Program-made: the position numbers and the translations under genes | IMG/VR virus record: IMGVR_UViG_3300046463_000356 | Coordinates: 1 to 38,630 of that record | From: a virus | Strand: one strand, 5' to 3' | Length of the DNA stretch: 38,630 nucleotides | Part shown: positions 1 through 7,354 of the stretch, piece after piece | How the letters are laid out: the number at the start of each line of letters is the position of its first letter | Position numbering within the stretch: the stretch's first letter is position 1 | Notes under the pieces: generated by a model | What the model was told of the DNA's origin: nothing | Seen by the model: the letters and a program-made list of their open reading frames with translations, nothing else | The model's database searches: none

Positions 1-56
1 CCTTCATCGCAACGCTCCCTAGCTTCGCATTGGCAAACGATTCTAACACGGGATCG

Positions 57-497
57 TCACGACTCCGCTTGCAAAACCAGCTTCCAGCGCACGCCGCGAC
101 CGTTCCCGATCTTCTCGACGGTGCCAGCCTTCCGCAGATCGTGCAGCGATACGAGAATGCGGCGCGTGAAGTCGGTTCGCTGCTTGCGATCCGCTTCCGG
201 GTCTAGACCCTTCTCCCGCATCGCTCGCACGGTCACGTCGTCGGCACGGATCGTGCCCAACTCCCGCAACAGGTCATAGCAGCGTCGAGTAATCTCGTTG
301 CGCCCGAAGAATGCGGAGCGCACTGGCATCCGACCCTTGGTCGGTATGTCTGACGGTTCCTCGCCGTAGAGCTTCAAGACCATATCGACGTGAAACAGAT
401 CGGCCTGGAGCTTGTCTAGCTGGCGGCGCAGATCAACGATCTGGCCGGCAAGCGCAGACCGCTTCTGCCGCAAACCTGGCAGGGAAATCCTCCGCAC
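57..497 (-). CDS. Small helical protein of unknown function, 5' end joined to a methylase fragment
   Basis: 146 residues from a GTG codon; no function recognised. Residues about 10-45 form a charged, heptad-like helix (LRQKRSALAGQIVDLRRQL). Residues about 65-140 look like a winged-helix fold ending in a VRWKL strand. From memory, small proteins with this arrangement sit beside site-specific recombinase genes in Rhizobiales; I could not check this. The first 80 bases overlap the truncated cytosine methylase in another frame, and no better start or ribosome site is visible. The original 5' end of this gene was probably lost at the junction. It is the last complete gene of the leftward early operon here and is probably translated by coupling. 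Confidence 0.6.
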   Translation of the reverse strand: MRRISLPGLRQKRSALAGQIVDLRRQLDKLQADLFHVDMVLKLYGEEPSDIPTKGRMPVRSAFFGRNEITRRCYDLLRELGTIRADDVTVRAMREKGLDPEADRKQRTDFTRRILVSLHDLRKAGTVEKIGNGRGVRWKLVLQAES

Positions 498-709
498 AGG
501 ACATCGGGAACAATTACGTCTGCCTGGAGTTTGGTATTTGCGAGTTTCGTGATGTCTTCATATTGTTTTACCTCAGGCCAATGCTTTGCCAGCACGCGAC
601 GGCAGAATGGCTCAATCTCGCAGAACGCAATTGTTTTGAAACCTCCCGTTCTTTCCAATCCCAGCGAGAAGCCGCCGATCCCGCTGAAAAGATCGAGAAC
701 TTTCAGCAT
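416..709 (-). pseudogene. Truncated C5 cytosine DNA methyltransferase (Dcm-like), N-terminus only
   Basis: 97 residues. Residues 6-19 are motif I of C5 methylases (DLFSGIGGFSLGLE), which binds S-adenosylmethionine. Residues 30-45 match motif II, and residues 69-78 (DVLCGGFPCQ) carry the catalytic cysteine C77. Family members are usually 300 or more residues. Here homology stops exactly after PCQ, and 19 unrelated residues lead to a stop. Motifs VI-X and the target-recognition domain are missing, so methylation activity is not expected. The start ATG lies just before the stop of the primase gene (bases 703-709). The downstream part is now occupied by an unrelated reading frame. Confidence 0.85.
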
Positions 710-3036
710 GGACGATAAATACGCAGCGTGCGTCCATTGGTTTTCTGTTCGTCGAGCCTGATTTGATCGCCCTCCATAAGATCACGCAGGATTTCCATTC
801 GCCGCCGTCCATCGAGAGATTGCGTCCTGCGCGTGATGTCGTTCTGCGTGATACCGGATTTCCCGCTTCCGGCGATAATGCTCAGAACTTTCTTCAGTTC
901 CGTCTCTTTGTCGTTCTCGCTGACATGCTTGTCCACGCCCTCGGTCATCGCTTTGATGCAGAAATTGACGATGGTTTCGGCCCACTCGACATCGGCGATA
1001 TTGATTTCGGGATTGGCGGGTTCGCGCGAGATTGCGCAGGTGAGGGCAACGCGGATAATGTTCTCGTGCCAGCGCGCCAAGATCGCGCCGTGCCCGTTGC
1101 CGATCGCCTCGCGCCGCTTGGCGAAAACATCATCGGCGAGTTCCTCGATCCGATCGTTTGCCGAATTGGTATAAAGAACCATATGAGGGCACGGATCGAC
1201 ACTCGGTCCCTCTCCCAAGGCCGGCGGTTGCCACGCGGCGGCCCCGCGCACTATCGAGTTGGAGAAATCTAAAAGATCATCTCCAATCGCAGTAATGTCA
1301 CGCGGCGCCCGGTTACGCTCAGGAACCGGATCGTCCGTAGGAAACAATAACCATCGAGCCAAACTGCCGTCATCGGCTGATCCTCCGCGCAAGGCATCCC
1401 AGAAATGCTTTGGCACTGTGGTCGCGTGCATGACGCAGCAGGGTTGCATGATATCTTTTCGCGGATTGTCCTGCTGGTTGGCATATTCCCCTCCTGCGAA
1501 TGGGCGATGGGCGGATGTCGAAAGCTCGGTCAGATTGTCCCATATCTCCGCAACGAATTTGGAACTCATGCGCGGATTGGTGACGTGTTTCAAGAAGCGC
1601 CCGAACTCGTCGATCTGGAACAACGACGAGGGCGATCGATAGAGAGCGGTCAACAATCCCGAGCCGGATACCAGCTTGTTGCCGCCGATAAAACGCGAAA
1701 GACCAGCCTGTAGAAAAAGGGTCGTGATAACGCCGCGCGCGTGGTCTTTGCCGGCTCCGCTTTCGCCGATGGCGCAGATGTAGAGGTTGGTTCGCACATT
1801 AGTCATGCTCCTGTAGCGCCGTCCGGCAAGCACGCCGACCGCGGCGAGGGCGGCACCGACCGCGAAGATCGGTTGCGGATGAATGGCGGAAGCCAACGTG
1901 TGTTCGACAAATTCGCTGATGAAACCCTGCGGAAGCTGCTTGCGAAAAGCATCGGGAACAAATATGTTTTCCTCGCCCGGCGCGATGACGCTCGGGACAT
2001 CGGAGCCGGGGGAGACAGGGCGCGCCTGATCCAGTAGAAGCTGTGCTGGATGATTCCCCGGCTCCAGCATTATTGCTTCGCCGTCCATCGTCAGTTCAGC
2101 AGGACATACCCAGCCGGCGTTTTCGGCGAGGTAGTAGATGGTCCCCGCGCCGGCCGAGTGGATCGCGCCGAAGCCGCGCCAGGTCTTCAGCGTATAGGCC
2201 GGCTCGTCCTTTTTGGATTTGGCCGACCAGCGGCAGAAGATATCGCACCCGGCATCGCCGATGGCACCCTTGACGGCGAGGCCGATGCGGACCCAATCAT
2301 CCCAGATGGCATCATCGTTGGGCAGGAACTCCAGGGCCGAGCGGATAGCCTCCGCGGTGCCGCGCAGGCGCCCGGTGACGATGCGTTCGCGCTTCTCGCC
2401 CTCGCCGTTGGCGACGAGCCTTGTGCGTCTCAGCGAGGTCGGGACGAGCGCGTAAGCCGCCTCGCCGAAGGCGCGCGCCTGGTCCTCGGTAATGGCCGGA
2501 AGTTCGCCGATATGCGTGTCGGCCAGACCCTCGTTCGGCCACTCGTAGGGGCGGCCGGTCTCGGGGTGCAGCGCGTAGGCGACAAATTGCTGACCGCGCG
2601 CGAGGATCTCGATCGGGTAGTATTCCTTGATGCCGCCGAATGCTGTTGTGGCGCGATAGACAAGCAGGCGCTTGGGAGCCATGCCGATGCGCAGGCACGG
2701 ACTGTCGCCGAGCATCTCACGCGCCAACGCCTCGACGGCGAGCGCGATGGCCGCATCCTCGACGATGTCGATGTCGATGGCGACGACGTTGCCGGTGGCG
2801 ATGCCGATCGCGCAATCCGGCCAGCGCGACCAGCTCGCCGCCTCGATCAGGGTTGTGGGGCGGATGCCGTGCTTCTGCCAGCCGGAATAGGGGCGCCACT
2901 CGCCTTGGGTGAAGTTGCCGGGATACTTGGTGCCGGGCCGGATCGGCAGAATATTGTATCCAAGGTCGACGAGGCGCGAACCGAGCGCGGCCATGTAGGA
3001 CGACGATTGCGGCCCGCCGCCGTTTGCCTCCACCAT
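703..3036 (-). CDS. Primase-polymerase/helicase (Prim-Pol + PriCT + P-loop ATPase)
   Basis: 777 residues. Residues about 18-200 are a bifunctional primase/polymerase domain, with the metal-binding DxD at D88/D90 (VAIDIDI) and a conserved acidic residue near E143. Residues about 232-309 match a PriCT-2 linker. The C-terminal half is a P-loop ATPase of the DUF3987/phage helicase kind, with Walker A at 424-431 (GESGAGKD) and Walker B near 472-477 (LFQIDE). Such proteins prime and unwind phage DNA at the origin. The start ATG at 3036 follows an AGGGAG ribosome site that overlaps the stop of the upstream 61-residue gene. This is the central replication gene of the left operon. Confidence 0.88.
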   Translation of the reverse strand: MVEANGGGPQSSSYMAALGSRLVDLGYNILPIRPGTKYPGNFTQGEWRPYSGWQKHGIRPTTLIEAASWSRWPDCAIGIATGNVVAIDIDIVEDAAIALAVEALAREMLGDSPCLRIGMAPKRLLVYRATTAFGGIKEYYPIEILARGQQFVAYALHPETGRPYEWPNEGLADTHIGELPAITEDQARAFGEAAYALVPTSLRRTRLVANGEGEKRERIVTGRLRGTAEAIRSALEFLPNDDAIWDDWVRIGLAVKGAIGDAGCDIFCRWSAKSKKDEPAYTLKTWRGFGAIHSAGAGTIYYLAENAGWVCPAELTMDGEAIMLEPGNHPAQLLLDQARPVSPGSDVPSVIAPGEENIFVPDAFRKQLPQGFISEFVEHTLASAIHPQPIFAVGAALAAVGVLAGRRYRSMTNVRTNLYICAIGESGAGKDHARGVITTLFLQAGLSRFIGGNKLVSGSGLLTALYRSPSSLFQIDEFGRFLKHVTNPRMSSKFVAEIWDNLTELSTSAHRPFAGGEYANQQDNPRKDIMQPCCVMHATTVPKHFWDALRGGSADDGSLARWLLFPTDDPVPERNRAPRDITAIGDDLLDFSNSIVRGAAAWQPPALGEGPSVDPCPHMVLYTNSANDRIEELADDVFAKRREAIGNGHGAILARWHENIIRVALTCAISREPANPEINIADVEWAETIVNFCIKAMTEGVDKHVSENDKETELKKVLSIIAGSGKSGITQNDITRRTQSLDGRRRMEILRDLMEGDQIRLDEQKTNGRTLRIYRPC

Positions 3037-3045
3037 GAAAACTCC

Positions 3046-3231
3046 CTAGACCGAAGCCTCTTTCTTCATTCTTCGCACCACACGCTGAGCATTACGCTTT
3101 TTGAGAAAGGCATCTATCCGTTTGCCATTTTGAACAATAAAAAAGATCGTATAATCGACCGGATGTATAAATTCTCCGCTTTGCATAATATGCATTCTAT
3201 GTAATTGACGTTTGCGTATCTCGATATTCAT
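3046..3231 (-). CDS. Hypothetical small basic protein
   Basis: 61 residues, rich in Arg and Lys; no family recognised. It lies between the dCTP deaminase gene and the primase gene. Its ATG overlaps the deaminase stop (ATGA at 3228-3231), and its stop overlaps the ribosome site of the primase, so it is very likely translated as part of the operon. Its base composition is more AT-rich than that of its neighbours. The alternation of charge and hydrophobic residues (YTIFFIVQNGKRI) suggests a small beta-rich fold. Confidence 0.6.
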   Translation of the reverse strand: MNIEIRKRQLHRMHIMQSGEFIHPVDYTIFFIVQNGKRIDAFLKKRNAQRVVRRMKKEASV

Positions 3232-3683
3232 TTGTTGTATTCCTCGAAGATGGCGTTTTGCGCCGGTCGCTGATCCTGATATTTGCCTTCGTATGGTTGT
3301 TCGGTAGCTTCCTCCAAGCGATAGAAGACTACCTGCGCCGCGCCTGTGCCAGCCAGAATTGTTACCGGCTCGCCGAAATGCTGATTTAATTCAAGCCGCA
3401 ATATACCGCGCCAACCCGGCTCGATCACCGTATTTGCCGCCTCGACATGAAGACGCGCCCATGTGCTTTTCGTGTAGATGATGCCCATTACGTCATTCGG
3501 CATATTGAATGTCTCGATCGCATCGACGAGACGCGAACAACCGGAATAAAGATATACGTCTCCAGCAACACGCAGATCATATCCCGCCGGACCCAAACCA
3601 TGCGTCACGCCATTGAAGCGCGTGCGAGGCAGACATGGCGACAATAATTCAAGACGACGAATGGTCTGCGCGGGCAAGATCAT
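3228..3683 (-). CDS. dcd: dCTP deaminase / dUTPase family protein
   Basis: 151 residues from ATG 3683, which has AGGGAA about ten bases upstream; the open frame extends further upstream but is not protein-like there. The protein has the trimeric dUTPase/dCTP deaminase fold signature: GPAGYDLRV near the N-terminus, then TKSTWARLHVEAANTVIEPG, then WRGILRLELNQH carrying the catalytic-type glutamate. It is expected to deaminate dCTP to dUTP, and possibly hydrolyse it to dUMP, feeding thymidylate synthesis during phage replication. Sequence alone does not separate mono- from bifunctional enzymes. It sits in the replication operon, overlapping its downstream neighbour by four bases. Confidence 0.85.
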   Translation of the reverse strand: MILPAQTIRRLELLSPCLPRTRFNGVTHGLGPAGYDLRVAGDVYLYSGCSRLVDAIETFNMPNDVMGIIYTKSTWARLHVEAANTVIEPGWRGILRLELNQHFGEPVTILAGTGAAQVVFYRLEEATEQPYEGKYQDQRPAQNAIFEEYNK

Positions 3684-3694
3684 TTTTGTTTTCC

Positions 3695-3898
3695 CTAGTA
3701 CGGCGGCTCGCCGCTCGCCTTCTGTTTTTCGTGTTCCTCGTGATAGGCGACGCAGACTTCTTCCAGAAAGCGATACCACTCGCCTTCCGTAAACGTCGCG
3801 AGGTCGGTCTTGCCGATGCTGTCCAGATATGCGCCGGCCGGCGCGGACGCCGCCTCGATCGCGGCGATCTGCCATGTCGTGAGGGTTGTTGCGGTCAT
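3695..3898 (-). CDS. Conserved phage protein, function unknown
   Basis: 67 residues with the pattern IAAIEAASAPAGAYLDSIGK then DLATFTEGEWYRFLEEVC. I recall this pattern from small phage and prophage proteins of alphaproteobacteria (possibly the DUF6511 C-terminal region; not verified). It is mostly helical with no catalytic motif. Its start overlaps the stop of the 74-residue gene (ATGA, 3895-3898), which supports translation. The deaminase gene starts eleven bases downstream. Confidence 0.65.
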   Translation of the reverse strand: MTATTLTTWQIAAIEAASAPAGAYLDSIGKTDLATFTEGEWYRFLEEVCVAYHEEHEKQKASGEPPY

Positions 3899-4119
3899 GT
3901 CATTTTCTCAATCGCTTCGACGATTTGGGCAAGACGTTTGCGCGCCATGGAGAAGTTTTCTTCGCGCAATTCGGCAAGAGATTTATTGATGCCGTACATT
4001 GCCAATTCGAGTTTGCGTTCCGCCAAAGTGCCGGCGCGCTCGTGAAATTCAATTGCCGCGCGCCACGCGGCGGCACATTCGTCTTCGGCAGATAGAAAGA
4101 TTGGCAATTCATCAAACAT
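3895..4119 (-). CDS. Hypothetical helical protein
   Basis: 74 residues, almost entirely amphipathic helix (for example EFHERAGTLAERKLELAMYG), with no recognised domain. It is linked on both sides: its start overlaps the end of the helicase gene at 4119, and its stop overlaps the next start by four bases. A frame five bases inside it on the same strand gives no sensible protein. The operon position suggests an accessory replication protein, but nothing in the sequence proves it. Confidence 0.6.
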   Translation of the reverse strand: MFDELPIFLSAEDECAAAWRAAIEFHERAGTLAERKLELAMYGINKSLAELREENFSMARKRLAQIVEAIEKMT

Positions 4120-5705
4120 TAGAGTTTCTCGCCAACAACCTCAAAGTATTTATCGACGCGGCGCACCGCGATCTCGCGCGGGTTCTGGATATGCGCACGC
4201 ATCGCCAGCGCCTCGGTGATTGAGCTCGGCACCGGCATATCGGGCGCCATGCGCCGCCACCAGCGTTCCGCCTGCTGGCGCGGATATCCCGAATGGCACA
4301 GGCAGACCCAGGTGCGATATTGCGACAGGCCGCTTTGGTAGGTCACGCATAGGCTGTCCGGCTTATCCTGCTTCTGGTGCCGATGGTAGCCGACGCTTTC
4401 GACCGCGACCCACTGCGGCGCGTGATCGGTCAGCACGCTCAGCCGCGACGCCTTGGTCTCGATCTTGCGCTCGGCGATCTCGAATGTCGTCAGGCACGCC
4501 GCGCACCAGCGCGCGCCGATCGGATTTTCCGCGCCGCACGCCGGACATAGTTTCGTCGGCGCCTCGCGTTCCTCGTCTTCCTGCCGCCGGCCCGGCGTGC
4601 GCACAATCGGATTGTCGATCGGGCCATGCCGCGCCAGGTTCCCGCCGAAATCTAAAATTTGACATGATATTTTGTCGGTTTCGGGCGACAGCCGCAAGCC
4701 GCGGCCGACCATCTGTATCCACAAGCCAGTGGATTTTGTCGGCCGTACCACGGCCAGCAGATCGACGTGCCGCGCATTGAACCCGGTCGTCAGGATGCCG
4801 ACCGTGACCAGCGCCTTGATCTCACGCGCCTTGAACGCATTGATGATGCGGCTGCGCTCGGCATCCTTGGTCTCGCCAAAGGCGCACTCGGCGCGGATGC
4901 CGAGGTTGCGAAGTTCATCGCACAGCAGCTTGGCGTGCTTGACGCCGCAGGCGAAGACGAGCCAACCGAGACGATCGTGCCCGGCCGCCACGATCTCGCG
5001 GCAGACCTGCTCAATGGTCGCGGGATCAAGCGCCGCCGCCTCAAGCTGACCGGGGATGAACTCGCCGCCGCGGGTGCCGACACCCGTCGTGTCGATCTGC
5101 GCCGCGCCCGAAGCTGAGACTGGCGGGGCGAGATATCCGGCCTCGATCAGATCCTTGACGTTGGCCTCGTACACCAGATCGGTGAACAGCCTATCCTCGC
5201 CCTCGTGCAGCATCCCGCTGTCGAGACGGAACGGCGTGGCCGTCAGGCCGATACATTTCATGCGCGGATTGAGGCGCGCGAGATCGGCGAGAAAGCGCCG
5301 ATACATCGTATCGAAATTTCGCCCGCACAGATGCGCCTCGTCGATGATGACGAGATCGATCGCGGGCAACTGGTAGGCGCGGCGATGCAGCGATTGGATG
5401 CCGCCGAATATGATCGGCGACATCACGTCGCGACGGTTGAGGCCGGCGCTGTGCAATCCGGCCGGCGCTTCGGGCCAGATGCCGAGCAATTCGGTGAAAC
5501 TCTGGACGATCAACTCCTTGACATGCGTCAGCACAAGCGCGCGCGTGTCCGGCCACCACTCGAACGCCTCTTTGAGCAATGTCGCGATAATCAGCGATTT
5601 TCCCGCGCCCGTAGGTACGGCTACAAGCGGGTTGCCCGTTTCCGTCTCGAAATATTCGTAGACAGAATCAAGCGCCTCGCGCTGATATGGACGAAGCGAA
5701 AGCAT
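4119..5705 (-). CDS. DEAD/DEAH-box helicase, superfamily 2, with zinc ribbon
   Basis: 528 residues from ATG 5705 (MLSLRPYQREAL); the frame is open upstream, but that part is not protein-like, and this ATG overlaps the previous stop as TAATG. Motifs: Walker A VPTGAGKS at about 30-37, DEAH at about 122-125, motif III TATPF near 155, and motifs V-VI TTGFNARHVD with QMVGRGLR at about 306-338. A four-cysteine ribbon (CPAC...CAAC) follows at about 387-404. It is an RecG/UvrB-like SF2 ATPase of the kind many phages use for origin melting or branch migration. It is the second gene of the left operon. Confidence 0.88.
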   Translation of the reverse strand: MLSLRPYQREALDSVYEYFETETGNPLVAVPTGAGKSLIIATLLKEAFEWWPDTRALVLTHVKELIVQSFTELLGIWPEAPAGLHSAGLNRRDVMSPIIFGGIQSLHRRAYQLPAIDLVIIDEAHLCGRNFDTMYRRFLADLARLNPRMKCIGLTATPFRLDSGMLHEGEDRLFTDLVYEANVKDLIEAGYLAPPVSASGAAQIDTTGVGTRGGEFIPGQLEAAALDPATIEQVCREIVAAGHDRLGWLVFACGVKHAKLLCDELRNLGIRAECAFGETKDAERSRIINAFKAREIKALVTVGILTTGFNARHVDLLAVVRPTKSTGLWIQMVGRGLRLSPETDKISCQILDFGGNLARHGPIDNPIVRTPGRRQEDEEREAPTKLCPACGAENPIGARWCAACLTTFEIAERKIETKASRLSVLTDHAPQWVAVESVGYHRHQKQDKPDSLCVTYQSGLSQYRTWVCLCHSGYPRQQAERWWRRMAPDMPVPSSITEALAMRAHIQNPREIAVRRVDKYFEVVGEKL

Positions 5706-5911
5706 TATTCTTCCGGCAGCCAATCTTCGGCGCGCCATGCCTGCGATTTGGATTCCATATATTCGATCAGCGCAGCTGCCTCTGCAAACCACTCTCGCCG
5801 ACTATCCTCGGGGATATCAAGCCATTGGCGCGACGAAGACCATCGATTGTCATATGACCGGCAAAGATATTTTGCCAATTTCAGCGTTTCCTCATTTCGA
5901 GTAAGCGACAC
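5705..5911 (-). CDS. Hypothetical protein, first gene of the left operon
   Basis: 68 residues from GTG 5911, preceded at five bases by GGAGGG. No family recognised. The sequence is helical and aromatic (YLCRSYDNRWSSSRQWLDIP). Its stop shares a base with the helicase ATG (TAATG), so the two are coupled. Being first after the divergent control region, it would be expressed early and strongly. Confidence 0.65.
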   Translation of the reverse strand: MSLTRNEETLKLAKYLCRSYDNRWSSSRQWLDIPEDSRREWFAEAAALIEYMESKSQAWRAEDWLPEE

Positions 5912-5921
5912 ACCATCCCTC

Positions 5922-5964
5922 CAGAAACTTTATCTTGACGATAGCCCCGCGGCGGGTGTAGTGC
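5922..5964 (+). promoter_or_regulatory. Promoter P1 of the right operon (conserved box)
   Basis: CAGAAACTTTATCTTGAC at 5922-5939, with -35 TTGACG (5935-5940), an 18-base spacer and a weak -10 TAGTGC (5959-5964). The same 17-base block recurs at 8457 and 11230, each time upstream of a plus-strand gene. The ATG of the HTH gene is only nine bases after the -10, so the transcript would have almost no leader. The -10 is poor, which suggests help from an activator. Confidence 0.65.
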
Positions 5965-5966
5965 AA
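5938..5966 (-). promoter_or_regulatory. Candidate leftward promoter overlapping P1
   Basis: On the minus strand TTGCAC (5961-5966) and TATCGT (5938-5943) are 17 bases apart and face the left operon. The pair overlaps P1 almost completely, so the two promoters could exclude each other. A GC-rich imperfect inverted repeat (CCCCGCGGCGGG, near 5945-5956) lies between them and might be an operator. This comes from motif matching alone. Confidence 0.35.
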
Positions 5967-5972
5967 GCGTCC

Positions 5973-6365
5973 ATGACAACGAAACCAAAAATTCCCTTTT
6001 CCGACACGCCGATCACCGATGAGGTGATCGACCGCGGCGGCGGCAGCGTCGAACTGGCGAGGCGCCTCGGCGTTTCGCGCCAGACCGTGCATCGCTGGGG
6101 ATTTCGCGGCCGGATACCCGCCGAGCGCGTCGAGGCGGTCGCGGAGGCGACGGGCATGGGCAAGGACGAAATCAGGCCGGATTTGTTCGACGCCTACGAA
6201 CACAAAGGCGCGCACTACCTGCCCCGCGGCAAGCTGCCCCGCGACATGATCGACGAGTTGTCGCGCGCCGAGGCGGCGGTGACCGACGCCGACACGCCGG
6301 AAGCATTCCGCTTGAAGCGCGCCGCCGCCGAGATCGTGCCGCTGTTATGGGAGTTGCTGGGATGA
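5973..6365 (+). CDS. Cro/YdaS-type HTH DNA-binding protein
   Basis: 130 residues from ATG 5973; the frame is open far upstream but antisense to the helicase gene there. Residues about 24-62 form the helix-turn-helix (ELARRLGVSRQTVHRWGFRG), followed by PAERVEAVAEATGMGKDEIRPDLF, the usual ending of the YdaS/Cro family. Residues 80-130 are helical and could mediate dimers. The gene sits at the divergent control region, so it is the obvious candidate for repressing P1 or the leftward promoter, though no operator was identified. No CI-like partner is present in the window. Confidence 0.8.
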   Translation: MTTKPKIPFSDTPITDEVIDRGGGSVELARRLGVSRQTVHRWGFRGRIPAERVEAVAEATGMGKDEIRPDLFDAYEHKGAHYLPRGKLPRDMIDELSRAEAAVTDADTPEAFRLKRAAAEIVPLLWELLG

Positions 6366-6550
6366 ATAAAGACGAACTGATGCGCGCCTTAAGGGGCATC
6401 AATCCCGAAATTGGGGATGCAGCAACACGATTAATTAGCTGGCATCATTTAGCTGAAGCTGGGCTCGCCGCCGCATCCGGTTCTGGCCGATATTTGCAAT
6501 TTTCGCTAACTGAGGCCGGGCGCGCGGCGCAAAAGGAAATTGATACATGA
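6362..6550 (+). CDS. Hypothetical small protein, winged-helix-like
   Basis: 62 residues from ATG 6362, which overlaps the HTH stop (ATGA). The pattern of leucine-rich helices ending in LQFSLTEAGRAAQKEI resembles the last strand and helix of winged-helix domains, so DNA binding is possible but unproven. It is the second gene of the right operon and overlaps the next start by four bases. Confidence 0.6.
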   Translation: MNKDELMRALRGINPEIGDAATRLISWHHLAEAGLAAASGSGRYLQFSLTEAGRAAQKEIDT

Positions 6551-6732
6551 TCGACTTCCGCGAGCGCCCCGCCTATCGCCCGAAGTCCGGCGATCTTCTC
6601 GCGCTGGATATGCTTTCTTCAGATCAGGCCAATGCCATACATTGGGAACGTCTGGCTGCGCGTGGGTTATGGCTGGTGCCCTACGATGGCGGCTGGCGCG
6701 TAGTGCCGCGCCCCGCGGAGCGCAGGGCATGA
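6547..6732 (+). CDS. Hypothetical small protein
   Basis: 61 residues, ATGA-overlapped on both sides. The middle (SSDQANAIHWERLAARGLWL) is helical and the end (VPYDGGWRVVPRPAERRA) looks like a strand followed by a basic tail. No family recognised. Gene coupling is the main evidence that it is translated. Confidence 0.55.
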   Translation: MIDFRERPAYRPKSGDLLALDMLSSDQANAIHWERLAARGLWLVPYDGGWRVVPRPAERRA

Positions 6733-6905
6733 GCAAGATCGGCGTTGATCCGGCCTGCTACGATTTGGCGGATCATTTTCTAGAAGAGCCTGTCGGTCCC
6801 GTCCTGTCGGCTGACTTTCGCGAGAAGGTCCGCATTTCACTAGCCGAGGCAATCCAGCGCGCCGTCGAAGATTGGTACGAAGCGCAGAATTGGGAACCAC
6901 GATGA
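6729..6905 (+). CDS. Hypothetical small acidic protein
   Basis: 58 residues from ATG 6729, which overlaps the previous stop (ATGA). The open frame begins earlier, but only this part reads like protein. Mostly helical (REKVRISLAEAIQRAVEDWY), with no recognised domain. Similar short helical ORFs are common in early regions of alphaproteobacterial phages. Confidence 0.55.
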   Translation: MSKIGVDPACYDLADHFLEEPVGPVLSADFREKVRISLAEAIQRAVEDWYEAQNWEPR

Positions 6906-7123
6906 CCCGCGACCGCGCGCTCTGCCGTCTCGGCATTCACCGTTTCTTCCCGCGCTCGCGCAAGTATGCGGGTCGCCGCTTTTGCGTGCGTCCCGGCTGT
7001 TACGAGACCCGCGGGCCACGCCAGCCGCAACGATTGACCGACTGGCATCTCGCGGTCGCAGCGTTGACCGGCACGCTTGCCGGCATTGTTGCCACAACCG
7101 CGCTTTTTCTGATCGCAGGATAA
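6902..7123 (+). CDS. Small membrane protein with Cys/His N-terminal half
   Basis: 73 residues from ATG 6902 (ATGA overlap). The N-terminal part has scattered Cys and His (CRLGIHRFF, RFCVRPGCYETRG) that could bind a metal. Residues about 49-72 form one hydrophobic membrane helix ending at the C-terminus. The N-terminal part is very basic, so by the positive-inside rule it would face the cytoplasm. Role unknown; an early membrane protein in a phage could act on the host envelope or anchor replication. Confidence 0.6.
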   Translation: MTRDRALCRLGIHRFFPRSRKYAGRRFCVRPGCYETRGPRQPQRLTDWHLAVAALTGTLAGIVATTALFLIAG

Positions 7124-7165
7124 AATGTGACGCCAAAACTCTACGATTCGAGGCGGAGGGGGATA

Positions 7166-7354
7166 ATGTTTGACATCAGTCAGATTGAGCAGCGTGCCAA
7201 CGCCTATATAGAAGAACACACTGCGTCTTCCGGCGTGCCGTTTCCAATCACCGGCATTCGACGAACGCTTGTCATCAAATGCATGGCAGCATTTGCGTGC
7301 AGAGAATTGGCGCGCGAATTGACCGATCTTTTTGAGGGCGAGCCAAAACAATGA
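7166..7354 (+). CDS. Hypothetical small helical protein
   Basis: 62 residues from ATG 7166. I prefer this start over the GTG at 7127 because GGAGGGG lies six bases before it and the upstream residues are unusually basic. The sequence is helical with a central strand (VPFPITGIRRTLVIKCMAAF). Its stop overlaps the clamp start (ATGA), so it may set the translation level of the clamp. No family recognised. Confidence 0.55.
   Translation: MFDISQIEQRANAYIEEHTASSGVPFPITGIRRTLVIKCMAAFACRELARELTDLFEGEPKQ

Noticed and set aside
1-49. An open minus-strand frame from GTG 49 running off the left edge
   Set aside because: Only 16 codons are visible, too little to support a gene.
2050-3204. A 384-codon plus-strand frame opposite the primase gene
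   Set aside because: Antisense to a strongly supported gene with no protein family signal.
7127-7165. GTG 7127 as start of the gene before the clamp
   Set aside because: ATG 7166 has a much better ribosome site, and the extra residues are very basic and unlike the rest.
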